Positions 27,858 to 38,189 of a stretch of 64,000 bases of DNA are shown piece after piece. The notes beneath the pieces were generated by a model. The model ran no database searches. It worked only from the letters and a program-made list of their open reading frames with translations, and was not told where the DNA came from. The DNA is from Siphonodentalium dalli (taxonomy: Eukaryota; Mollusca; Scaphopoda; Gadilida; Siphonodentaliidae), in assembly GCA_032622095.1 (NCBI GenBank), contig CP136061.1, forward strand, positions 35,659,797-35,723,796, in the 5' to 3' direction. The first letter of the stretch is position 1. The number at the start of each line of letters is the position of its first letter. The translations under genes and the position numbers were made by a program.

Positions 27858-28152
27858 TTGATTGATTGATTGATTGGGGTTTTATTGTCGCTTTAGCCAC
27901 TAAGGCCATATCACGACATTGCCAGTTTTAGTGGTGGAGGAAATCCGACCACTTGCGACTAATCTAACAGTGATTTCAATGGCTGATAAACTCGTCAACC
28001 ATGTGCGGCAAACCACCGACCATCGGCGAGTAACTGGCAACTCCACCAGATAACGATTTCGAGTTACATGTGGATTTGAACCCTTATCGACAGCGCTGGA
28101 GGGCGAAACGGCTTGGAGTGGTACCCCTAACCGATTGAGCCACCGAGGCCCC
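27858..28152 (-). mobile_element. tRNA-derived SINE with target duplication
   Basis: On the minus strand it begins GGGGCCTCGGTGGCTCAATC with an A-box-like TGGCTCAATCGGTTAGGG and a B-box-like GGTTCAAATCC about 45 bp further. A body of about 200 bp follows and it ends in a CAAT tetranucleotide tail. TTGAACCATGAATGA is duplicated at 27843-27857 and 28153-28167, a 15-bp target site typical of LINE-driven insertion. Confidence 0.9.
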
Positions 28153-28213
28153 TTGAACCATGAATGAGTGCAAAATACAATCATCTGCTTCATGTAAACA
28201 ACATGGTCATGAT

Positions 28214-28309
28214 TAACCCTTTATAGAGCCCCACATAGACTGGAGCAGACGACACTCTGCAGTGCATGCTTCCATCTGTGTGAGGCTCCCTGTGGGATAA
28301 ATCTCTTAA
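28214..28309. repeat. Fragment of a TTAA-family element
   Basis: TTAACCCTTTATAGAGCCCC followed by a small inverted repeat around TGGAGCAGACGACACTC. It matches the extra segment inside the A-family copy at 20008 and abuts the element at 28314. Confidence 0.5.
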
Positions 28310-28313
28310 TTAA

Positions 28314-28705
28314 CCCTTTACCCAACAAACAGGCCAAAACCGCCCAAATAAAGCTTCAACAGCCTAAAATATCTTCGGTCTGTCTCAATAGAACCATACA
28401 AATATGGATATCATTCGAACCGGCTCCTTGACCACATTGTGATAGTTACAGTTATGCCCTGTGCCAATGCATTCTCTTATATATGCGAGTCGACCATAGG
28501 TCGCCTCGCATATATAAGAGAATGCATTGGCCTAAACAAAATCTTTTTTTAACACTTTTTACAATTTTTTCTTACATTCTTTAACAATTTAATAATTTTT
28601 AATGTGTTAAGCCAATGCATTCTCTTATATATGCGAGGCGACCTATGGTCGACTCGCATATATAAGAGAATGCATTGGCACAGGGCCGTTCTGTTGGGTA
28701 AAGGG
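28314..28705. mobile_element. A-family piggyBac-like MITE
   Basis: TTAA at 28310-28313 and 28706-28709, standard ends, two hairpin cores. Closely similar to the copies at 19411 and 32478. Confidence 0.82.
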
Positions 28706-28781
28706 TTAATGACTCGAGCCATAAACTCATTTTCATTATAACTACCATGTTGTTTTACTTCGTTCATAAAGTAAACACGTG

Positions 28782-29065
28782 TATCAGCCTGAGGTAACTT
28801 CATATCAGCATGAGGTAACTTCATATCAGCCTGAGGTAACTTCATATCAGCCTGAAGTAACTTCATATCAGCCTGAGGTAACTTCATATCAGCCTGAGGT
28901 AACTTCATATCAGCCTGAAGTAACTTCATATCAGCCTGAGGTAACTTCATATCAGCCTGAGGTAACTTCATATCAGCCTGAGGTAACTTCATATCAGCCT
29001 GAGGTAACTTCATATCAGCCTGAAGTAACTTCATATCAGCCTGAGGTAACTTCATATCAGCCTGA
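28782..29065 (+). repeat. 21-bp minisatellite, about 13 copies
   Basis: Unit TATCAGCCTGAGGTAACTTC plus A. Two kinds of unit (GAGG, GAAG) alternate irregularly. Since 21 is divisible by three both strands stay open (YQPEVTS forward, QADMKLP reverse), but no gene signals accompany them. The unit matches part of a terminal segment of a dispersed element also found at 56600-56625. Confidence 0.92.
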
Positions 29066-29300
29066 GACCGAAAGTAGAAGGCCGATACGAAGTTACCGAG
29101 GGCTGATATATTTTGGCCAATATCCAACTAACCTATCAGCCTGAGGTAACTTCATATCAGCCTGAGACCGAAAGTAGAAGGCCAATATGAAGTTACCGAG
29201 GGCTGATATATTTTGGCCGATATCCATCTAACCAAGTAACAACCTTGTTATTAATTAGATCAAGTATATGGTAATACCATTACTATTCATTCATATGTCA
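29066..29300. mobile_element. V-family element end adjoining the 21-bp array
   Basis: GAAGTTACCGAGGGCTGATA and GGCCGATATCCATCTAACC occur here twice (29090-29130, 29190-29235) and again, inverted, at 56545-56640. The bases beyond (GTTATTAATTAGATCAAG, ATGGTAATACCAT) also match there, so both are copies of one dispersed element. Confidence 0.65.
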
Positions 29301-29785
29301 GCTCATCGGTGTAAACATAAAAACCTAAGATTGATTGGACAGCAGGTAGAATGTAATGGGAAATTTAAATTCACATCTTAATTAAGATATTGATAAGTTT
29401 AACTTTGTCTATGATCATGCACGTTATGGCCGGTACATATTCATGATTTCCATTGAAATTAGGGTGTAAACATCAGTTTGAAATGGCTCGAAGCACTCAC
29501 CATTAGTTCATGTAAATTCGCTTTATTTAAGAAATGAATGACTGGATGTGTGTGTTTTTGAGGGATGTGGTCATTGGGGCACACTGTGTAAACCACGAAG
29601 CTGTTTACACTAAATCTCTAAGTGGAACATCAAGAATGACATCACTTCTTAACAGCAGGTTTATACAAACAAATAATATTAAAAAAAAAAAAGATCTTCA
29701 GTTTTGTACTGCTTATTCTGTTAAATCTTATATAATTATTAGTATTATTATGCAGCATACCATGTCTCAGCATAGTATGATTTAA

Positions 29786-30018
29786 CCCTTTGAGTGCCAG
29801 GGGCCGATCTCATCGGCCCTAAACCTACAAAATAAGTCTGTTAAAGAATATAAGAATAAATTATTAAAATTGTAAAAAATTGTAAAAAAAAAGAAAATGT
29901 TAGGCCAATGCATTCTCTTATATATGCGAGGCGACCTATGGTCGACTCGCATATATAAGAGAATGCATTGGCACAGGGTATATGGGTTGATACAAAAATC
30001 GACCTGGCACTCAAAGGG
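29786..30018. mobile_element. B-family piggyBac-like MITE
   Basis: 233-bp copy, TTAA at 29782-29785 and 30019-30022, ends CCCTTTGAGTGCCAGG and inverse, one hairpin core. Nearly the same as the copy at 22973 in the opposite orientation. Confidence 0.82.
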
Positions 30019-30103
30019 TTAATAAATCTGTCTGCACATTGAATTATGATAGCGTGAGATGCTGATATTGCATCGATTGTACCACAAAAAGCTGTCAAAA
30101 TTT

Positions 30104-30318
30104 TCCATGGGAACACAGTCGTGTTGAAACGGTTAGGTATCCATGGGAACACAGTCGTGTTGAAACGGTTAGGTATCCATGGGAACACAGTCGTGTTGAA
30201 ACGGTTAGGTATCCATGGGAACACAGTCGTGTTGAAACGGTTAGGTATCCATGGGAACACAGTCGTGTTGAAACGGTTAGGTATCCATGGGAACACAGTC
30301 GTGTTGAAACGGTTAGGA
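30104..30318 (+). repeat. 36-bp minisatellite, 6 copies
   Basis: Unit GGTATCCATGGGAACACAGT followed by CGTGTTGAAACGGTTA. Copies are almost identical. Both strands remain open (IHGNTVVLKRLG forward, PNRFNTTVFPWI reverse). It ends next to a hAT target duplication. Confidence 0.93.
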
Positions 30319-30326
30319 AATATACT

Positions 30327-30840
30327 CAGGGATGGATCCAGCGATTTTTTGGGGACACCTGTTTTGGGACCATGATATGCCGAAGGCATATCACAAGGGC
30401 CGTAGGCCTGAGATGGGGGTAGGTCGCCCCCTCCCTTATGTGCAGCATTAAAGATCCCGCATAAATGCACTGGCTTACAAGGTCAAGATAAAGGCCAATG
30501 TATTATCTTATATATGCAAGGCTCATTAGATGGGAGACTCTCATTTATATAAGAGAATGCATTGGCACAGGATTTTTGCAAAATTTCAAGAAGCCCCAGT
30601 CATTAAAGGGTTAAAATAGTTCTCACTGGACACTTCATTTAGCAAATAAAGGCTCTATATCAACTGTATATTTATGATTTGCATTGCATGTTGTTGAATT
30701 ATAATAGAAGAATTCCTTCAAAATATAGAAAATTCAGCTTTAATAAAACTATCCACTTGCAATTTAGGGACATTTAGGCCACCAGAGTTTGGGCGCCCAA
30801 ACCTGTAACAGGTATCAAAAGAGCCCTGGATCCTTCCCTG
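30327..30840. mobile_element. hAT-like element with C-family fragment inside
   Basis: Ends CAGGGATGGATCCAG and CTGGATCCTTCCCTG; AATATACT is duplicated on both flanks (30319-30326, 30841-30848), the 8-bp signature of hAT. The inside holds a truncated TTAA-family hairpin (about 30450-30612) ending AAAGGGTTAA. Confidence 0.82.
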
Positions 30841-31029
30841 AATATACTAGTCAATGGCCACTAGTTGATTGGTAGTAGACACCATGTCACCCATACTGTG
30901 AACTAGAGGCCGATCACGATAGACAGATGTATAACCTTGGCAATAGTGATTAGCTATTTTCAGCTTGGGCACTAAAATCCATAACATTCAATGTTAATCT
31001 TCAAAGATTAAAAAAATTGAAAAAGGGCC

Positions 31030-32090
31030 CAACAACAGGCTAGCATCACCAAATTGTCCCTAGATGGGGACCTCATTCTGTTTAGACTTCATCTTCTGGA
31101 AAGTATCTATAATTTCAAATTAACATTGTTTTTAGTTACTCTTTCCCTTCTCTTCAGTGTCTACATCCCCTAATTTGCAGAAGATAAAATGGATAGTCGA
31201 GGTGACTAATGGGTCAACATCAATTTGATCCTAGGTTTCCCATAGCAGTTGAGGCCTATGCAGAATGAGGGTCCCAGAGGGTGAATTTGGTGATGATAGC
31301 CTGCCGAGCAGGAAATGTCAGACACACTAAATACAGGCTTGCCTTTCTGTCCAGGTGATGGGGGACATAGTGATTTTAAAGTGGCAATGTAGACAATAAG
31401 ATTGCTTGTTACAACCGAATATCATATGGGGATAAAAACAAGTGTCTCATGTTCATAGAAAGTGAAGGCTGCTCGACCACAACAATGTGTTTGTGAAATA
31501 CGGAATATCAATACAGATGAGAACTGAAATAGGCCAGCTCAAAAATAGCTAAACAACATGTGTATTTCAACAAATTGTAAGATAAATATAAATATCTAGT
31601 GCATTTGTGAAAAACAATTCTGAGCTAATTAGTTTATCTGGTCTTAGAAATCAAGTCTGAGTTTAGTGTGCCTGTCCTTTGCAGAATGAGGTCCCCAGAG
31701 GGAGAACTTAGTGATGCTATCCCACATAGTGGGCTAGCATGACCAAATTCACCCTGTGGGGACCTCATTCTGCATGGCCTCATCTGGTATTGGAGACATA
31801 GACTCAGATTGAAGTTCCCAAATGGTGAATATTGTGATGTACACCCATTGGGAACCTCGAATATGCAATGTGTCATCTGCCAATTTGGGGATATAGACAC
31901 TAAACTAAATAAGAAATAGAATCTATAAGAAGTTTCTATAGAAATTTTATATTAAGAAACTTTCCAGAGAAGATGAGGCCTAAGCAGAATGAGGTTCCCA
32001 GTGGGTGGATTTAGTGATGCTAGCCTGCTATGCGGGATAGCAATACTAAATTCACCCTCTGGGGACCTCATTCTGCAAATGACAGGCACA
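31030..32090. repeat. Cluster of D-family palindromic repeats
   Basis: Palindromic pairs lie at about 31030-31082, 31259-31320, 31680-31774, 31840-31870 and 31983-32077, all with the AGAATGAGGTCCCCAGAGGG wording or its inverse and a TCAGATTGAAGTTCCC intermediate. The spacing suggests a longer element containing two palindromes. Confidence 0.65.
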
Positions 32091-32290
32091 CTAAACTCAG
32101 GCTTGTTAGACATACATGTAAAGCAACTAATCATGTTCATCATATACACTGACCACCACAGATAGCACACAGAGATATGACTGGAAATACATGTACATAC
32201 CCTCTGTCATGAAAAATGACAAAATAATTCAGTTATTAAATTGTATTGTTTTAGACATATTATTATTTTAAAGCACCACATAACAACTTA

Positions 32291-32889
32291 CAGTAATGCC
32301 CTAAATAATTGACTCGTTAACCACAGCAGAATTTTTGGTAAATTTTCAGGATTTAGTCAGAAATATGGCTTGTTGCCATTCATCGGAAAGCTCTCACTGA
32401 GACGTTTCCGATGAATGGCAACAAGACATATTTCCTACTAAATCCTGAAACATTACCCATAATTCTTCTGTGGTTAACCCTTTACCCAACAGAACGGCCC
32501 TGTGCCAATGCATTCTCTTATACATGCGAGTCGACCATAGGTCGCCTCGCATATATAAGAGAATGCATTGGCTTAACACATTAAAAATTATAAAATTGTT
32601 AAAGAATGTAAGAAAAAATGGTAAAAAAAGATTTTTTTTAGGCCAATGCATTCTCTTATATATGCGAGGCGACCTATGGTCGACTCGCATATATAAGAGA
32701 ATGCATTGGCACAGGGCATAACTGTAACTATCACAATGTGGTCAAGGAGCCGGTTCCAATGATATCCATATTTGTATGGTTCTATTGAGACAGACCGAAG
32801 ATATTTTAGGCTGTTGAAGCTTTATTTGGCCGGTTTTGGCCGGTTTGTTGGGTAAAGGGTTAAGGAGTTGATTATTTAGGGCATTACTG
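32291..32889. mobile_element. E-family MITE interrupted by a TTAA element
   Basis: Left part 32291-32477 and right part 32860-32889 together make one E-family element flanked by TA. In intact copies the right arm reads TGTGGTTAAGGAGTC; here an A-family element sits exactly in that TTAA and TTAA is present on both sides of it. Confidence 0.85.
32478..32859. mobile_element. A-family piggyBac-like MITE, nested in E-family MITE
   Basis: Begins CCCTTTACCCAACA and ends with the inverse, TTAA on each side (32474-32477, 32860-32863). Holds two copies of the palindromic hairpin core separated by an AT-rich spacer. TTAA duplication and CCCTTT ends fit the piggyBac superfamily; no transposase is encoded. 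Confidence 0.85.
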
Positions 32890-33203
32890 TATCTATTTAA
32901 TATCAATGATAATTAGCAGCTATACAGCATCCAGGCTTGAGATTAGGGTGCCGGACATTTGCAGAATAAGGTCTTATGAAGGGAATTTGAACAGTCCAGC
33001 TGTTGGTGCATGTTCGTAGGATATGGTTAGTATAAAAGCTTAATCTAGGCAATGATTAGGTGGGAATAATTATTACAAAAAACCTTCAACACTAACTAGT
33101 GACTAATCAAGAACATCATTTGTGTTTTTCTATGAGTCAATCTTAAAATGACAGTTTATGTCTCTCATACTGTACTGCCCTAAGTAATTGACCCAGTATC
33201 TGG

Positions 33204-34132
33204 TATTATTATCCATCCCTTAACTAACACCATTTCCGATTGGGCAAAAGCCGCCACATGATAGTCCTGGAAAAAGTCATATTGGACTCCCGAAAGTCAT
33301 ATTGGACTCCCGACTGTACAATATCACTTTTTATTGGGACTCCGTGATGTCACGAATTAACTCTATTTGCGAAATGTGATGCGAGCGCATTGAGTTTTTT
33401 TTTCTCACTTTTTTTCTCAAAATGTCATTATATAATGTTGTGAACAGTATGAGTATTTCTGTACTCGTCCAGGTTGTGGTGAAAAGTCATATTGGACTCT
33501 ACACTGGCGTGTCTCATCCAATATGACTTTTCACCACAACCTGGACTCGTACAAGAAGAACACATACTGTACACAACATTGTATAATAACTTTATATTAC
33601 TATGCGTTTATAACTAAGGTCAAACCATAAATGCACCATGATTAAATGTGGTAAAGAAACCTTGGTTATATTCCTTGACTGCTGATACACTATATCTACT
33701 TATATTTACTTATATAAAGTTATTGTACAATGTTGCGTACAGTATGTGCTTTTCTTTTACGAGTGCAGGTTGTGGTGAAAAGTCACATTGGACGAGACAT
33801 GCAGTGTCGGGTCAAATATGACTTTTCACCACAACTTGGACCAGTACAAGAAAACACATACATTGTATGATGACATTTTTATTATCCATCTGTGTGTTTA
33901 TCCAAATGTTACAGTATACACAAAAGTGAAAACAAAACTCAATGCGGAAGTGAAATGTCTGCAAGCATCACAATTTCACCGATTCATTTGGCAGAGTTAC
34001 TTCGTGACGTCACGGATTCCCAATAAAAGTCATATTGAACGCTCGGGAGTCCAATATGACTTTTTCCCGGATTATCACGTGGCGGCTTTTACCCAATCAG
34101 AAATAGTGCTAGTTGAGGGATGGATAATAATA
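33204..34132. mobile_element. Foldback element with long inverted arms
   Basis: Left end TATTATTATCCATCCCT and right end AGGGATGGATAATAATA. Arms pair over more than 100 bp, including GGCAAAAGCCGCCAC/GTGGCGGCTTTTACC and AAAGTCATATTGGACTCCCG with its inverse. AAAGTCATATTGGAC and inverses recur several times inside, so it contains smaller palindromes (33478-33545, 33775-33845). Confidence 0.78.
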
Positions 34133-34372
34133 TGACTTATATTGTACTTATTGCTTATATTACTAATCTGTAATTGACACAGTAGCTGGTTATATTCCTT
34201 GACTGCCGATACACTGTAGATATCTACTGACTGTCGATGAATTTCATTTCTATTACAAATATAAATATACTGGTACCATAATTGTAGGCCTACTGGCAGT
34301 TATTATTTCGTACCAGTTGATGATTACATGCATTTCAACCACAAATCTGGGTGTCTTATAGTATGGTTTATA

Positions 34373-35337
34373 AGGCCGAAAAAAAAAGTTTTTTGATTCT
34401 CGGGCAATTTTTTTTGAGAATCGATGAGGGAGCGAGGGTTTTATTTTTATTTTTTATTTTCATTATGGGGATAATGCCCATAGTTTAAAGCATGGGTTAT
34501 ACTTTCCCAGGTTAAGAAAATGTAAGGAGAACATTGTTTTGATATAATTTTATAAACTAATGTATTCCACTATAAAGAATGACCATAATAAGATCGTTCT
34601 CAACATTGTAGATGGACCAGTCTACTAATGTTTTATCACCTGTTGTCACATTTAATGGGAAGATAATATTTGCATTTCTAATATTGTTTCGTAACAAGCA
34701 TGTTTAATAACAACAAACAGAGCTAAATATCCGGTTCAATTACTCAAATAAAAATACGGAATTGAATACAATCGAAACGAAAAGATATATATAGTGATCT
34801 TCATAGAAAGTCTAGAATGAATTATTCTGCCGTATCTGAATAAGTATTATGTACCTCAATACATGACAGCCATAAAAACTTCAAATATTAAACCATCGAC
34901 GTATATTGTGTAGATCGATGATTAAACCAGCATACACATCGCCAATACGCACCATATTTCTTTCCGGTTTGCGTTCCAGAAATTGTAAATCTCATAATTG
35001 GTTCCCGTTTACCGTTTACCTTTTCGAATTGATAAAATACCGAAATATTTGAACACATTTGACTCAATAAACTTGGGGTTTGGGCACCTTGTGGTGACAA
35101 TATGCCTGGTAGTTATCGTTGCCTATTGTCTGTTTTTGAATACCAACACATACACCATTGTATGTCTATCATATTCGATGTTTGAAACATAACTAATTTC
35201 TCTTTTCTAGTTTTCTATTTTCATGTTATCATTTGACAGAGTGGTCAAATTTGAAAATCATAATAAAATGGTTCAACGCGGGCCTTTTTTCCAGATGCGG
35301 CTATGTCCGAGAATCAAAACCCTTTTTTTTTTGGTCT
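34373..35337. mobile_element. H-family element (AGGCCGAAAA ends)
   Basis: Second copy, inverted with respect to 22125-23259 and lacking the nested MITE. Carries a GATTCTCGGGCAATTTTTTT and GAGAATCGATGAGGGAGCGA start. No coding capacity. Confidence 0.7.
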
Positions 35338-35669
35338 AACTGTGTTTAAAGTCTAAAAGAAATGCAGTTTAACTGAGGGGCCACCCCGGTTCAATGAGTC
35401 ATTTACTCAGGGAAGTACATTATTTATTTACTTATATATTTACAATTATATGCATTTTGTGTATCGAGATGAGCATCGCTTGAATGCCCATATCGATGAT
35501 CGTAGCGTATGCATTGATACATCAATGTATCATTACACCCATATTAACAGTCAATGGTCAATCAGGGCTTTCCCTGCTTTTCAGTTGGAAATTGTTATGT
35601 GACAACAAGTCATGCAAATGGGCACATTATTTTGCACGGTAAAGAAGCCTTGAAATAGTGTTCTTGACA

Positions 35670-36070
35670 TTTGCAGAATAAGGTCCCCCAGAGGGTGAAT
35701 TTAGTTACACTATCCCGCACGATGGGCTAACATCAACAAATTCACCCTCTGGGAACCTCATTCTGCTTAGGTCTCAACTGCTGGGAGACCTAGGATCAGA
35801 TTGAAGTTCCCCAGTTGAAGTTGGTGATGTTCACTCTTTAGTCACCTAGCATATGCAATTTATCTTCTGCAAATTAGGGATATAAAATCTGAACAGAAGG
35901 TAAAAAATAACTAAAAACAATGTTTAATAATATTTTGAGACTATAGATACTTCCCAGATGATGATTTCTGAGAAGAATGAGGTCCCCATGTTAGCCCACT
36001 GTGCGGGGTAGTGTCACTAAATCACCCTCTGGGGACCTCACTCTGCAAATGACAGACACACTATTTCAAG
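35670..36070. repeat. D-family palindromic repeats, paired
   Basis: Palindromes at 35672-35765 and 35970-36052 flank a roughly 200-bp spacer that has counterparts at 1140-1280 and 31090-31250 (for example GATCAGATTGAAGTTCCCC). This supports a composite element of about 400 bp with a palindrome at each end. Confidence 0.65.
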
Positions 36071-36619
36071 GCTTGATAGTGAATGAATTGCCTGTTGATG
36101 TAATAATAGCAGATTGATTGTACTAGTCTCTCATGAAGTCCTGTAGAGTGAATCGACGTAGCCTCATAGAGCCAGCAGTAATGTTCTAATTCTGTAAATA
36201 GATCCTGGCGGGAGGGTCACAAATCAAATGGGGACAACCAATGTCCATAGTTATTGCAGTGTCTTAGGCACAATTTACTTAGTTTTGTATGATTGAAGTC
36301 TCTTTCACTTTGAAAAATCACTATTGAAGACTCTACACATGCATTTATGGGAGGTACTCAAACTTGTCACAGCTGATAACAGGTCCTCACTCTCAGGCGG
36401 AGTATTAAGTTCATGAACTGGCTTAATTTTGTTAAGTGGGTACCATTACATACTAAATATGAGCTGGTTTCTGTTTGAAAATGAAGTGACACCCGGGTGA
36501 TAATTTGGAGTGGTGGGTGCTCACGCCCGGTGCCACCTGGCGTGAGCACATCCTTGAGCCAGTGTCTAGTTAACTGTGATGGAAGATAAGGAAAACTAAG
36601 ACATATAACATCTACTTAC

Positions 36620-36714
36620 GTTTTCACATTGATCATAGATTGAGGAATTCCTGTTGGTGTTTTGAATGCAGGAAGAATTTTATCAGCAATCTTCGCTGCT
36701 TTCTGTTTGAACAT
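36620..36714 (-). CDS. MAN1A: Golgi alpha-1,2-mannosidase, coding exon 4
   Basis: Residues 303-333 plus two bases of codon 334: MFKQKAAKIADKILPAF, then KTPTGIPQSMINVK. LLPAFxTPSGIP is a family signature. Acceptor TTCATAG and donor AC|GTAAGT. The split codon (AC + T = Thr) is restored by the next exon, which supports both edges. Confidence 0.93.
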
Positions 36715-37001
36715 CTATGAATAAAAAAAAACGGAAGACCATTTTTCATTTTCTCCACCTCAGAGCTATAAAGAACATATCCTGATACAGCAGGATACAA
36801 AATCAGAAATGAAATATTGTTTAGTGCGTAAATTCGAAAGTAGTCACAAATTCACCATTGGTGCACCATTGAAGAGTAAAACATTTTCATTGACTCTACT
36901 ATTAATAAATAGTGGGGCTGACTTGTCTTTCAAAATTTAACTGTCCATCTATGTGAACTCCCAAATTGTTTTCACTATGTGACACTATTACATGTATCAC
37001 A

Positions 37002-37029
37002 GGGGGGGGGGGGGGGGGGGGGGGGGGGG
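37002..37029 (+). repeat. Poly-G run of 28 bases
   Basis: Uninterrupted G28 in intron 3, about 290 bp from exon 4 on the coding (minus) strand as poly-C. Length may be affected by sequencing. Confidence 0.9.
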
Positions 37030-37124
37030 TCTATTATGTCTGTCTTTACAGAGTGTTGTTTTTAATTAGTGGAATCATAATGCATAATCTGAATATTTTA
37101 GGGTTCAAACTTGCGCCAATTTAA

Positions 37125-37344
37125 CTTTTTCATGATGGGAGCTGCACTGGTACAGCATCAAACATCATGTGCCAGTGCATTCCCACAGGGAGACTCACAT
37201 ATATAATAGAACGCACTGTCTTACAAGGTCAAGGTAAATATTGTTAGGCTAATGTATTCTCTGATAGGGAGCCTCGCATATATAAGAGAATGCATTGGCA
37301 CAGGGTTTTTCGCAAAATTTCAGGAAGCTGGAGTCATAGAAGGG
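37125..37344. mobile_element. C-family TTAA MITE
   Basis: TTAA at 37121-37124 and 37345-37348; ends CTTTTTCATGATGGGAGCT and GTCATAGAAGGG. Hairpin stems are partly deleted. Close to exon 3. Confidence 0.7.
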
Positions 37345-37507
37345 TTAACAAATAAATGAGTTGACCAGAACTGTTTACAGACTCATAATAGGGAGAAAAT
37401 ATTCCAAAATTGAGCATGATTTCGAAGACAGTTTCAACTTTATAGTGATGACACATGTGATATTTGAGTAAAATATAGAACATATTTGATTGAGTATACA
37501 CACATAC

Positions 37508-37588
37508 CTGATCACCTGTCAGGCCATAGGCTGCCAACAACCCTCCTATAAATCTGATGTTCGTCTCGAATACTGATAATTCAGAAGT
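37508..37588 (-). CDS. MAN1A: Golgi alpha-1,2-mannosidase, coding exon 3
   Basis: Residues 276-302 (TSELSVFETNIRFIGGLLAA then YGLTGDQ). SVFETNIRFIGGLL is a hallmark helix of GH47. Acceptor TTTCAG and donor CAG|GTATGTG; 27 whole codons, phase 0 on both sides. It follows directly from NLTFDQ of the previous exon, where human MAN1A1 reads NLDF then SVFEVNIRF. Confidence 0.93.
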
Positions 37589-38189
37589 CTGAAAGATAGA
37601 AGGATCTTATTATGTAAAAACTCAATTGAGTACAATAAATAAATTTGTAGAATAAATCTGAGAAAATCATATAAAATTCTTAATTTAAACTTATTTTAAC
37701 ATTGTATTTGAAAAGTGATTATGGGAAATGTTACCTCTAAAATGCAAATTGTATTCCTGCTGAATTATGTGATAATATGTGGGGAATAGAATACGCAAAC
37801 TGATAGACTAGTAATATCGTGTTTTGAAATATGGAACTGGCTTGTCCGTTTCGTATGTTCAGAAATCTCTGAAACCACTTTGTTTTGAAAGTTTGAAAGT
37901 GTTTCATAATATGTGTACATGTGGATATATGCCTCCAATTGAGTTAGTGTTTCTTTTATCGTGTAGGTGTCGACAGAAACTGTTTTCTACAGTATGTAAC
38001 AATAACAAGTGTTTATATACTTTATGAACAAATTTCATTAAAAAACAGCAATTTTCCAGCCATTTTAAAATATTCGCTCAAACGCTCTTTATTCATACCA
38101 TACGATATATTAAATAAACTAACAATAAACACCCTTTCAAGCGCAAAATTAAATTATAAAGTTTGTAAAAATATTCATAATGTTATCAG

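Noticed and set aside
27858-28152. Functional tRNA gene on the minus strand
   Set aside because: The A and B boxes are present, but the body continues for 200 bp into a CAAT tail and is flanked by a 15-bp target duplication, so it is a SINE.
28549-29144. Open frames of QADMKLP and YQPEVTS repeats on both strands
   Set aside because: Both come from a 21-bp minisatellite; openness on both strands is a property of the unit.
29841-30470. 209-residue minus-strand frame with FNTTVFPWIPNR repeats
   Set aside because: Produced by the 36-bp minisatellite joined to MITE hairpin sequence; no domain or splice signals.
33788-34135. 115-residue plus-strand frame as a gene
   Set aside because: It lies in the foldback element and its end is the inverted arm; no conserved motif.
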